Shown here piece after piece: positions 15,594-22,471 of a DNA stretch of 22,471 bases; within the stretch, counting starts at the first letter, position 1; the number at the start of each line of letters is the position of its first letter. The notes under the pieces are model-generated. The model made no database searches, was not told where the DNA came from, and saw only the letters and a list, made by a program, of their open reading frames with translations. The stretch lies in NCBI GenBank assembly GCA_044232905.1, contig JBIIKZ010000035.1, positions 1 through 22,471 of the forward strand. The letters are read 5' to 3'. The translations under genes were made by a program, and so were the position numbers. This DNA comes from CANHVK01 sp044232905. Lineage in GTDB: Bacteria; Bacteroidota; Bacteroidia; Flavobacteriales_D; Crocinitomicaceae.

Positions 15594-16211
15594 TTAATAT
15601 TCCACATCTAAGTTAAACGTCTTTTGAAGCGTAAATAAATTTGGATTTTTACGTGCTAAGGCATTGAAACGATCTTTACCGGTTTGGTGTTTTACGTTTT
15701 CTTCGATATTTTCAGAAATAGTGAAATCTACCGTAATTGACCAATTTTTTAGATTTTCTCGTACGTATTCTATTAATTCCGAAATGTGTGTTTGGATGTA
15801 ATCAATTTGCACTTGGTTATCCACTTCGTGGTTAATATGAAATTCTCCAATGATTTTCGGGTCGCGCTTCACCATTGCTAGGTAAATCGTATCATTGCCA
15901 TCATCCTTCATTTTAAAGGCAAATTTCTTCCAAAACATTTTCAGTTGGTCGGTAGAGAAAGGAGTTTTTGGTCGGTTTGCATGATTCATTCCACCTTCTA
16001 TAGCATCTTCTACTTTTTTAGCAGTCAATTCTTTGATGGAAAGTAAATTAGTTTGAACATCACCGCTGATTTTCTCCATGGATTTAAGTTCCTTTTTCAA
16101 GGAAATTTCAGCGTAGGAAGGAGTGTTTGATTTGGGTTTTACAGGTGTTGCAGGAGCATTTTTATCTGCTTGACCAAAAAATGGAATTAGGGTAACGTAA
16201 TCAGTTAATCC
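15594..16211 (-). CDS. dnaX: DnaX C-terminal (tau-specific) region in the -1 frame
   Basis: The -1 frame relative to dnaX is open without a stop from the A10 run to 15594 and encodes 205 residues. It begins GLTDYVTLIPFFGQADKN, followed by a Pro/Lys-rich linker, then a folded domain (TPFSTDQLKMFWKKFAFKM, DRFNALARKNPNLFTLQKTFNLDVEY). The ending resembles the C-termini of full-length Bacteroidota DnaX proteins, where tau contacts the polymerase and helicase. It has no convincing start of its own: the nearest candidate is a TTG at 16100 inside the linker. It is therefore translated, if at all, by a shift from the upstream frame, which gives a 575-residue product. The alternative is that a single-base indel in the run has broken dnaX, or that the run is miscounted. 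Confidence 0.8.
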   Translation of the reverse strand, partial: GLTDYVTLIPFFGQADKNAPATPVKPKSNTPSYAEISLKKELKSMEKISGDVQTNLLSIKELTAKKVEDAIEGGMNHANRPKTPFSTDQLKMFWKKFAFKMKDDGNDTIYLAMVKRDPKIIGEFHINHEVDNQVQIDYIQTHISELIEYVRENLKNWSITVDFTISENIEENVKHQTGKDRFNALARKNPNLFTLQKTFNLDVEY

Positions 16212-17320
16212 TTTTTTTTTTCAAGCTCATTTTTAATTGAACAAATCTGCATGATTGCAAGTTCAACTAAAAGACGTTGATTTTTAGAAGATTTGTATTC
16301 CACATCTGCTTTACTTAACACGCCCATGGCACGTAAGATAACTGGTGTTTCAATTGCTTTTGCTTGTTCTGAGAAACGATTTTCGACACTTTCACCAACT
16401 TCCAAAAGTTTTACAGTTCGCATGTCTTTGCAAACTAATAAATTACGGAAATGGTCTGCTAATCCAACAATGAAATTGTGTCCGTCAAATCCTTTTTCAA
16501 GAATATCGTTGAACAACAATAAACATGCTGGAATATCCTCCTTCATCGCATTGTCTACGATACGGAAGTAATAATCATAATCTAAGATGTTTAGGTTATC
16601 GATAACTGCTTGATACGTCAAATTGTTTCCAGCAAAACTGACAATTTGATCAAAGATAGAAAGTGCATCACGAAGAGCTCCTTCTGCTTTTTGTGCAATT
16701 AGATGTAATGCTTCAGAATCTGCACTGATACCTTCTTTAACAGCAATGAAAGAAAGGTGTTCAGCAATATCTTTGATTTTGATTCTGTGGAAATCGAAAA
16801 TTTGACATCGTGAAAGAATCGTAGGGATGATCTTATGTTTTTCTGTCGTAGCCAATATAAAGATGGCATGCGCAGGTGGTTCTTCCAAGGTTTTCAAAAA
16901 CGCATTGAAAGCAGAATTTGACAACATGTGTACCTCATCAATAATATATACTTTATGTGTTCCGATTTGCGGAGCAATTCGCACTTGATTTACTAGTTCA
17001 CGTATGTCATCCACTGAGTTGTTGGATGCAGCATCTAGTTCATATACATTTAATGAAGCACCAGAATTAAAGGAAGTACATGATTCACATTGATCACATG
17101 ACTCAATAGATTCAGTACGATTAAAACAATTGATTGTTTTTGCTAAGATACGAGCAGTCGTAGTTTTGCCTACACCACGAGAACCGCAGAACAAAAAAGC
17201 TTGTGCCAAGTGGTCAATTTTGATCGCATTTTTTAGGGTAGAGGTAATATGAACTTGTCCAACGACAGTGTCGAAGGTTTGGGGTCTATACTTTCTAGCC
17301 GATACAACAAAATCGCTCAT
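16205..17320 (-). CDS. dnaX: DNA polymerase III clamp-loader subunit, zero-frame (gamma-like) product
   Basis: 371 residues ending ELEKKKD. It is the motor of the clamp loader that opens the beta clamp at primer ends. Motifs are the start VSARKYRPQTFDTVVGQ, Walker A GSRGVGKT (46-53), a four-Cys zinc site (C65, C75, C78, C81), Walker B VYIIDE (124-129), TLEEPP (144-149) and the SRC sensor (170-172). The collar domain continues to about 365. Full-length family members run to 550-600 residues, so this is only the ATPase and collar part. The stop falls two codons after an A10 run, and the missing C-terminus lies in the -1 frame. The promoter is at 17344-17373. fabG lies 163 nt upstream on the same strand. 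Confidence 0.93.
   Translation of the reverse strand: MSDFVVSARKYRPQTFDTVVGQVHITSTLKNAIKIDHLAQAFLFCGSRGVGKTTTARILAKTINCFNRTESIESCDQCESCTSFNSGASLNVYELDAASNNSVDDIRELVNQVRIAPQIGTHKVYIIDEVHMLSNSAFNAFLKTLEEPPAHAIFILATTEKHKIIPTILSRCQIFDFHRIKIKDIAEHLSFIAVKEGISADSEALHLIAQKAEGALRDALSIFDQIVSFAGNNLTYQAVIDNLNILDYDYYFRIVDNAMKEDIPACLLLFNDILEKGFDGHNFIVGLADHFRNLLVCKDMRTVKLLEVGESVENRFSEQAKAIETPVILRAMGVLSKADVEYKSSKNQRLLVELAIMQICSIKNELEKKKD
16210..16222 (-). promoter_or_regulatory. Slippery A10 site at the dnaX frame switch
   Basis: Read on the minus strand the zero-frame codons are GAA AAA AAA AAG GAT TAA. This places the heptamer A AAA AAG, the known dnaX slippery sequence of E. coli, in the correct phase for a -1 shift. 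The ten-A run is also long enough for RNA polymerase slippage, as documented for Thermus dnaX. Downstream, GGATTA (16211-16206) can pair with TAATTCC (16188-16182) across one bulge to form a weak hairpin. No Shine-Dalgarno-like stimulator is seen upstream. I favour transcriptional slippage over programmed ribosomal frameshifting, but sequence alone does not decide. Confidence 0.6.
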
Positions 17321-17343
17321 TAATTTGTTTTTATTTCGCGTAA

Positions 17344-17373
17344 CAAATGTACAAAGACTTTCGGAGATTCAAA
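17344..17373 (-). promoter_or_regulatory. Promoter of dnaX
   Basis: On the minus strand: TTTG (17373-17370), 18 nt, TACATTTG (17351-17344). Both boxes match the Bacteroidota consensus exactly, with spacing one short of 19. It lies 23 nt upstream of the ATG at 17320. The spacer is almost entirely one arm of the inverted repeat at 17353-17446. Confidence 0.7.
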
Positions 17374-17446
17374 AATATAACTTACGAACAATGTTGACAA
17401 AAATCAGTTTTTTCAATAGTCCATATTCTAATCTTCGAAAGTCTTT
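17353..17446. repeat. Long-spaced inverted repeat between fabG and dnaX
   Basis: The 17-nt arms AAAGACTTTCGGAGATT (17353-17369) and AATCTTCGAAAGTCTTT (17430-17446) are complementary except at one position, with a 60-nt spacer. The left arm fills the spacer of the dnaX promoter. The right arm lies 37 nt past the fabG stop. Confidence 0.7.
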
Positions 17447-17483
17447 TCAGCTTTAAAAGAAAGCAAAGATTTTTTTAATCTAA

Positions 17484-18230
17484 TTACATTAACATACCAC
17501 CACAAACGTGAATGGTTTGTCCAGTAATGTACGCAGACATATCAGAAGCGAGGAAAACCGTTGCATTCGCAACATCAATTGGGTTTCCACCTCTTTTTAA
17601 TGGAATTGAATTTCTCCATTCTTGTACTACTTTTTCGTCTAAAGCAGCAGTCATTTCTGTTTCTATGAAACCTGGTGCAATTGCGTTGCAACGGATGTTT
17701 CTAGAACCTAATTCTTGTGCAACCGATTTTGTAAATCCAATTAATCCAGCTTTAGAAGCAGCATAATTTGATTGTCCTGCATTTCCACTTACACCTACAA
17801 CCGAAGACATATTTATGATAGAACCTTTACGTGCTTTCAACATTGGTTTTTGTACCGCTTTCGTTAAGTTGAATGCAGATTTAAGATTCGTATTAATTAC
17901 TTCATCCCATTGTTCTTCAGACATTCGCATTAATAATGTGTCGCGTGTAATACCAGCATTATTTATCAATACATCAATTGTACCATAGGTAGCAACTACG
18001 TCATCTACTAATTTTTGTGCAGCATCAAAATTTCCAGCGTCTGATTTGAATCCTTTCGCAACACCACCGTTTGTAGAAAGTTCCGCTTCCAAAGCTTTTG
18101 CTTTTTCTTCCGAAGAAATATAGGTGAAAGCAACGATTGCTCCTTGTTTTGCGCATTCTTCCGCGATTGCTTTACCAATTCCTCTAGATGCACCTGTGAT
18201 AAGAACCACTTTGTCTTGTAACAATTTCAT
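17484..18230 (-). CDS. fabG: 3-oxoacyl-[acyl-carrier-protein] reductase
   Basis: 248 residues of the classical short-chain dehydrogenase family. In fatty acid synthesis it reduces 3-oxoacyl-ACP with NADPH in the cytoplasm. The nucleotide-binding motif is TGASRGIG (12-19), NNAG is at 90-93, and the catalytic Ser, Tyr and Lys are S143, Y156 and K160 in INMSSVVGVSGNAGQSNYAASKAG. The block after the catalytic Lys (RNIRCNAIAPGFIETEM) and the C-terminus (YITGQTIHVCGGMLM) are typical of FabG. Other fab genes are not adjacent, but sequence similarity to FabG is strong enough to prefer it over a generic SDR. The upstream 100-nt gap has no clear promoter, only a weak TAATTTTA -7 box at 18254-18261. The gene could also be read through from the MFS gene. 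Confidence 0.94.
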   Translation of the reverse strand: MKLLQDKVVLITGASRGIGKAIAEECAKQGAIVAFTYISSEEKAKALEAELSTNGGVAKGFKSDAGNFDAAQKLVDDVVATYGTIDVLINNAGITRDTLLMRMSEEQWDEVINTNLKSAFNLTKAVQKPMLKARKGSIINMSSVVGVSGNAGQSNYAASKAGLIGFTKSVAQELGSRNIRCNAIAPGFIETEMTAALDEKVVQEWRNSIPLKRGGNPIDVANATVFLASDMSAYITGQTIHVCGGMLM

Positions 18231-18330
18231 AGGTTTGATTTTATTTATACTTGTAAAATTACACTTTTAGGTGTTTTAATAGCTTGATGTCGATTGAATT
18301 TTATACACTAAGGGATGTTTACTTGGCGTT

Positions 18331-19569
18331 TTAATCGTGAAAATCTAGGTCTTTATTGTGCGTTTCGGGGATTGTTAGGGTAGCATAAATCCCGATCACA
18401 AAACAAATTAGACCAACTACTGCTCCTGCCATTATAACATTGGTAGAAGGTTTTAAATAATCAAACAATAATGTCATTAAGATTACTGTACCACGCACAA
18501 AATTTGGAATTGTTGTAGCTGCTGTGGAACGTATATTCGTACCAAATTGTTCTGCACTAACGGTTACAAACATTGCCCAATACCCAGTACCTAGTCCCAA
18601 CCAAATACAATAGAAGTAATACATTTTAGCAGATTTTACTCCTGAAAAAAGAAGAAGTATGACACCAATTAACGTGAAAAACATCATCCAAAAGATTGCT
18701 TTTTTTCGGGAATGTAACCAATGACTGATAAAACCACTCGATAAATCACCTATAGAAATTCCGATGTACGCCCACATAATTGCCATACCAGGTTTTACTT
18801 CTTCCGTTATACCTAATGCTGTTGCAAATTGATTCGCAAACATGGCCAAAATACCGATACAAAACCAGGTAGGTAAACCAATTCCAATACATTTCATGTA
18901 ACGTAGGAATAAATCCTTCGAAGTAAAGAACATGAAAAAGTTTCCTTTTTTGACAGTGTCATTTTGTTTTATTTGGTGAAACATACCGGATTCAACCACT
19001 CCAATTCGAAGTAGGAGTAAACAAATTCCCATGGCACCACCAATCCAATAAGCAATGGTCCAATCCCCCGATAATTCTACTGTAAAGTTTGCTACGACTG
19101 CACCAAGTAAACCGAATCCAGCAACAATCGACGTTCCGATAGCACGTAGGTTTTTTGGTAAAGATTCCGAAACAAGTGTGATACCAGCGCCTAATTCACC
19201 TGCTAGTCCAACACCAGCAATAAAACGAAGTAACATATAGGCAATGCCTTTATCCATAAAATCGATTTGTGGCAAAAATCCACATGCAATATTTGCTAAC
19301 GAGTAGGTGATAATGGATCCGAAAAGCACCGAGAGACGTCCTTTTTTATCCCCTAAAACACCCCACAAGATACCTCCTAATAGCAGTCCTGCCATTTGCC
19401 AGTTCAGTATGCTTTTCCCAACAGTATCTGGATTTATATGCATTGCTTCTAAACTTGGTATGCGCACAATTCCAAAGAGAAGAAGGTCATAAATATCTAC
19501 AAAGTAGCCGAGAGCTGCTACAATTACGGGTAGACTAAATAAATGTTTTAAACGTTGGGATGAATTCAT
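18331..19569 (-). CDS. MFS transporter (metabolite:H+ symporter-like)
   Basis: 412 residues with about 12 predicted membrane helices, an inner-membrane secondary transporter. The loop between helices 2 and 3 carries MFS motif A as GDKKGRLSVLFGS (residues about 73-85). Helix 1 holds YFVDIYDLLLFG, where acidic residues are typical of the sugar/metabolite proton symporter branch. Helix 4-5 contains RFIAGVGLAGELGAGITLVSESLPKNLRAIGTS, like the sialate, proline/betaine and dicarboxylate symporters. The substrate cannot be fixed from sequence. It starts 17 nt after the stop of the large surface protein, which could reflect co-transcription, though the two have no obvious functional tie. No terminator was seen on either side. 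Confidence 0.9.
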   Translation of the reverse strand: MNSSQRLKHLFSLPVIVAALGYFVDIYDLLLFGIVRIPSLEAMHINPDTVGKSILNWQMAGLLLGGILWGVLGDKKGRLSVLFGSIITYSLANIACGFLPQIDFMDKGIAYMLLRFIAGVGLAGELGAGITLVSESLPKNLRAIGTSIVAGFGLLGAVVANFTVELSGDWTIAYWIGGAMGICLLLLRIGVVESGMFHQIKQNDTVKKGNFFMFFTSKDLFLRYMKCIGIGLPTWFCIGILAMFANQFATALGITEEVKPGMAIMWAYIGISIGDLSSGFISHWLHSRKKAIFWMMFFTLIGVILLLFSGVKSAKMYYFYCIWLGLGTGYWAMFVTVSAEQFGTNIRSTAATTIPNFVRGTVILMTLLFDYLKPSTNVIMAGAVVGLICFVIGIYATLTIPETHNKDLDFHD

Positions 19570-19586
19570 CTGATAAAAATAAAATT

Positions 19587-22471
19587 TTATCGGATAAGAT
19601 TAACATGTCCATGGAGTTTTTTCATTTCTTTGGTAAGGATTGTTTTAACTTGAATTGTCCACGTGTAAGCACCAACAAGACAAATATTATTTCCATAAGT
19701 TCCATCCCAGCCAACGGATGCGTCGTGAGATACAAATAGTATTTCCCCCCAGCGATTATAGATGGAAAAAGTATAAGATTGCGGATCAAAACCACTAAAA
19801 AGAATTGGATTAAAAGTATTGTTTAAGTTATCTCCATCTGGTGTAAAGCTATTTGGAACATAATAAATAAATTCATCTAAAATATTTATTGTTTTCACTT
19901 TTTGCGATGAACATTTTGCAGCATTAGAAGCAATTAAGGTAACAACATATTCTTGTGCTTTACCCAGATAACTATGTGTTGGATTTTTTTCTTTGAGATA
20001 CGTATCATCTCCAAAGTCCCAAAAATAGGAGGTAGCGTCCGTGCTTGTTTTATTTATAAATGTTATTGTCGGATCTAAAACAGAAACCGTAGTTGGTTGA
20101 AAATCAAAATCAGCAACTGGTATGCTACTCCCACATACCATATTTTGTTTTGTCAGTGAATTAGCACAACCATTGTTAGAAGTTTTGAATTTGATATCAT
20201 AACATTTAGCATCGGTAAACGTATAATTTATAACAGGTTTATCACCAAGAACAAGTAATGAATCATTTCCAAAATACCATACGGAGGTGTCACCAATATT
20301 AGAAGAAGAATTGATAAATGTTGCTGTAAACGGAACACAACCGCTAAATTTGTCTGAATTAAAAAGGATTTTTGGTTTTTGACCGATAAATACTTTAAAG
20401 CTATCTTCAAATGTACACCCTTTATTAGTATCGAAAATATAAAGTGTCGTGTCATTAATTACAGGAATAGATACTACTATGCCATTGTTTTTTTGAGGTG
20501 CAAAATAATAATTTTCATTTCCAGAGAGGTTTAATCCTGTGAGTTTTTTAAGGTATAATACATCACAAATCGATTGATTACCTGGGTTATTAATTTTAGG
20601 TGATTTATTGATTGTAATTGTTACACTTTTTTGGTCAGAACAAGCATATGTGGCATCGAAATAATAGAGTTTTTCAGTCGATTTAATTGCGCCTGAAATA
20701 GGATTACTAACGGTGGTTTTTGGTGAAGCATAATAATTTTCAAAACCAGTTATATTTGTCCCTTGAATAGTTGGAAGAATTAAGGAGTCGCAAACAGTCG
20801 TATCCTTCATTTGATTTAATAGGGAAGAAGTTTTAATCGAAATCGTTTTGGTTTTTTCTGCATAACAGTTTGGTGTAGCTCCAGTTTCTGCATAAACATA
20901 TAGAGTTGAATTCGATTTCACATAGTCACCTGCGTTTAATTTTGTTCCTCCTTTGTTGCTTTCCGTATAGTAATCACCAGTAGATAGAATTGGTAATAAC
21001 ACACTATCACAATTACTTAAATTCGTTAGTGTTGGAATGGCAGGTGTGTTTTTTACTGTAATTTGGAATACTTTTTCCGACTTACATTTCAATGTGTTAC
21101 CGCTTTCAGCGTATATATATATCGGGGTACCTACTTTAATTTTTGCAGAAGTGCCATAATTGATTCCACCTTGATTTGTTGCGGTGTAATAATTACCAAT
21201 TGTTAACACTGGTAAAATCAAACTATCACAAACAGAAGTGTCTTTTGGAGAAACTAGGGTAGGAGTATTAAAAATCGTTATTTTCTGCGTTTTTTCAGAA
21301 AAGCAGTTTGGTGTTGTTGCGGTTTCCGCATAGATATAAATGTCTTGAGAGCTTTTTATAAATTCATTTGCGTTTTTTTGTACTCCAGTTTTTAGTTTTC
21401 CAGTATAATAGTTTCCATTGGATAATATTGGTAGCGTCACACTATCGCAAGCAACTAAATCGTTTGGTGTGAGTAGGACTGGGGAGTTATTTACAGTTAC
21501 CGTAAAGTTTTTTTCATTGGTACATCCTGTAGGACCAGGGATGGAAACAAATGCATAAATTTTTAAGGTTGATTTAATTGAATCACCGGGTAAAAGTGCT
21601 CCACCAGTTTGATTTGGACCTTTGAAAAAAGTCACATTTGTAATTGCAGGTAGTATGTAATAATTACATACAGTGGTATCGTTTGGTGTATTTGAAACGG
21701 AAGCATTAATGTTTATTTGGAATGATTTTTCGGCGTAGCAACTCGAATTCGTGCTTGATTCATCGTAGATATAAACTTTTTGGGAAGATTTGATGGAATC
21801 TCCCGCATTTAGTTTAGTTCCACCTTTTAGAGTACTGGTATAATAATTTCCATTTGTTAAAATAGGAAGTAGTATCGGGTTACAACTGTTTTGGTCTGCA
21901 GGTTGTGAGAGTGTTGGTGATTTTGTAATACTTACCTTAAAACTTTTTTCATCGGTACATACTCCGGTGGAATCAAATATCCATACTGTTTGATCTGTTT
22001 TCAAGGTGCCACTAATTACTTTTCCACCAGCAGCTTGTGTTTTATCGTAATATTTTGGTTTGTTTAAGTTGGTGCCATTAATTACAGGAAGTAATAAAGA
22101 ATCACATACTATTAGATTTCCAGGATTGGTAGTGTTTGGTGTAAGACTAACCGTGATTGTTTTTTTTGTTTTACAACCTGTTGTACTTAAAAATGTGATT
22201 GTTGTGGATCCAGAAGCGATACCCGTTACGACTCCATTCTTATCAACAGTTGCAGTTGTTATATCCCCAGAAAACCAAGGAGTAGTAGGGTCTGGTGATT
22301 GGGTTGTATTGGTTAAAGTGGTAGTTGCTCCTTTACAAATGGCTGTAATTCCAGTTACAATAGCACTTTCACTGACAGTTACTAATGTGTCACGCGTACA
22401 ACCACCTAACGATTTAAATGTAATAATAGTATTACCTTTTGTTAATCCAGTTATTTTACCAGCAATATCAA
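19587..22471 (-). CDS. Large repeat-rich T9SS-secreted surface protein (N-terminus beyond window)
   Basis: The frame is open from the stop at 19587 to the right edge, giving at least 960 residues. No start codon is needed in the window, and a TTG at 22004 is internal. Order from the N-terminal side: a bacterial Ig-like (Big_2) segment (22160-22471; VVTGIASGSTTITF), then eight repeats of 72-75 residues (20385-22115). Two PKD-like domains follow (about 19880-20380), the second with YFWDFGDD, and finally a gliding-motility-associated CHU_C / type B C-terminal domain (19587-19874). That last domain contains YVPNSFTPDGDN, IYNRWGE, VGWDGTY and HGHVNLIR. Such C-terminal domains direct proteins through the type IX secretion system to the surface or outside. 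The role is probably adhesin-like, by architecture only. Confidence 0.9.
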   Translation of the reverse strand, partial: DIAGKITGLTKGNTIITFKSLGGCTRDTLVTVSESAIVTGITAICKGATTTLTNTTQSPDPTTPWFSGDITTATVDKNGVVTGIASGSTTITFLSTTGCKTKKTITVSLTPNTTNPGNLIVCDSLLLPVINGTNLNKPKYYDKTQAAGGKVISGTLKTDQTVWIFDSTGVCTDEKSFKVSITKSPTLSQPADQNSCNPILLPILTNGNYYTSTLKGGTKLNAGDSIKSSQKVYIYDESSTNSSCYAEKSFQININASVSNTPNDTTVCNYYILPAITNVTFFKGPNQTGGALLPGDSIKSTLKIYAFVSIPGPTGCTNEKNFTVTVNNSPVLLTPNDLVACDSVTLPILSNGNYYTGKLKTGVQKNANEFIKSSQDIYIYAETATTPNCFSEKTQKITIFNTPTLVSPKDTSVCDSLILPVLTIGNYYTATNQGGINYGTSAKIKVGTPIYIYAESGNTLKCKSEKVFQITVKNTPAIPTLTNLSNCDSVLLPILSTGDYYTESNKGGTKLNAGDYVKSNSTLYVYAETGATPNCYAEKTKTISIKTSSLLNQMKDTTVCDSLILPTIQGTNITGFENYYASPKTTVSNPISGAIKSTEKLYYFDATYACSDQKSVTITINKSPKINNPGNQSICDVLYLKKLTGLNLSGNENYYFAPQKNNGIVVSIPVINDTTLYIFDTNKGCTFEDSFKVFIGQKPKILFNSDKFSGCVPFTATFINSSSNIGDTSVWYFGNDSLLVLGDKPVINYTFTDAKCYDIKFKTSNNGCANSLTKQNMVCGSSIPVADFDFQPTTVSVLDPTITFINKTSTDATSYFWDFGDDTYLKEKNPTHSYLGKAQEYVVTLIASNAAKCSSQKVKTINILDEFIYYVPNSFTPDGDNLNNTFNPILFSGFDPQSYTFSIYNRWGEILFVSHDASVGWDGTYGNNICLVGAYTWTIQVKTILTKEMKKLHGHVNLIR
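20385..22115 (-). repeat. Eight 72-75-residue protein repeats with a paired-cysteine pattern
   Basis: Each unit opens with a cysteine (mostly in a CDS..LP motif). It continues through a YY-containing strand, a GG..L..G..IKS turn and an IYIYAE-type strand, then a second cysteine and EK before an I-x-I strand. First-cysteine codons start at 22106, 21884, 21668, 21449, 21230, 21011, 20792 and 20567, so the spacing is 216-225 nt. Units 4-6 are most alike. Units 1, 7 and 8 form a second subtype with an insertion before YY and a shorter loop before the second Cys. The two cysteines per unit could form a disulfide outside the cell. Confidence 0.85.

Noticed and set aside
15594..16100. Independent 168-residue gene starting at a TTG at 16100
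   Set aside because: The same frame is open up to the dnaX A run, the sequence resembles the DnaX C-terminus, and the TTG lies in the middle of a linker.
17465..17481. AGATT-T5-AATCT as the fabG terminator
   Set aside because: It is a five-base AT-rich stem with no convincing T run on the minus strand. Too weak to call.
22002..22004. Start codon of the large surface protein at 22004
   Set aside because: It is a TTG inside a repeat. The frame continues without a stop to the window edge, and no signal peptide follows the TTG.
20385..22115. DNA-level tandem repeat or CRISPR-like array
   Set aside because: The periodicity of about 219 nt is in the protein. DNA units are diverged and lie in one open frame, with no short identical repeats and spacers.

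Overview
The window is about 22.5 kb of AT-rich, gene-dense chromosome from a member of the Bacteroidota, most likely a flavobacterium-like organism. A placement near the Crocinitomicaceae is only a guess. The evidence is threefold. A protein carries a gliding-motility-associated (CHU_C / type B T9SS) C-terminal domain. Start codons lack Shine-Dalgarno sequences. Several genes have promoters of the Bacteroidota form TTTG-N19-TAnnTTTG. Most genes are housekeeping. No insertion sequence, prophage, CRISPR array or obvious island was seen.

Layout, left to right. (1) 218-1795: a LuxR-type regulator with a degenerate receiver domain, then a small helical phasin-like protein. Each is followed by a terminator hairpin with the same 13-bp stem. 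(2) 1806-4424, minus strand: the ClpB disaggregase. (3) 4603-6900: prolyl-tRNA synthetase with a palindrome and a 7-bp tandem repeat in its leader, and a tightly linked gene of unknown function. (4) 6954-7537: a near-perfect promoter, two identical tRNA-Glu(TTC) genes, rpsT (S20) and a terminator. (5) 7561-9366: an outer-membrane beta-barrel protein. It overlaps tail-to-tail with the minus-strand unit rarA then a lipid A-type acyltransferase (11586 down to 9323). (6) 11717-15588: a three-gene unit of lipoprotein, APC-family permease and exported serine hydrolase. (7) 22471 down to 15594, all minus strand: a large repeat-rich T9SS surface protein that runs off the right edge, an MFS transporter, fabG, and dnaX.

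The most interesting item is dnaX. The zero frame ends after 371 residues, two codons beyond an A10 run. The -1 frame is open from that run for 205 more residues and encodes what looks like the normal Bacteroidota DnaX C-terminus. The run contains A AAA AAG in the correct phase. This has the form of a tau/gamma arrangement made by ribosomal frameshifting or polymerase slippage, with the short form as the default product. A homopolymer error or a recent mutation is the alternative. Second-rank points are the twin terminators, the regular 72-75-residue two-cysteine repeats of the surface protein, the serine hydrolase that has lost the lysine of its third active-site motif, and the phosphoacceptor-less regulator.

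Genes that plausibly work together are tRNA-Glu and rpsT (one transcript), rarA and the acyltransferase (25-nt overlap), permease and hydrolase (16-nt overlap), and proS and its downstream partner (1-nt gap). No search could be run. Family calls rest on motifs recognised by eye.
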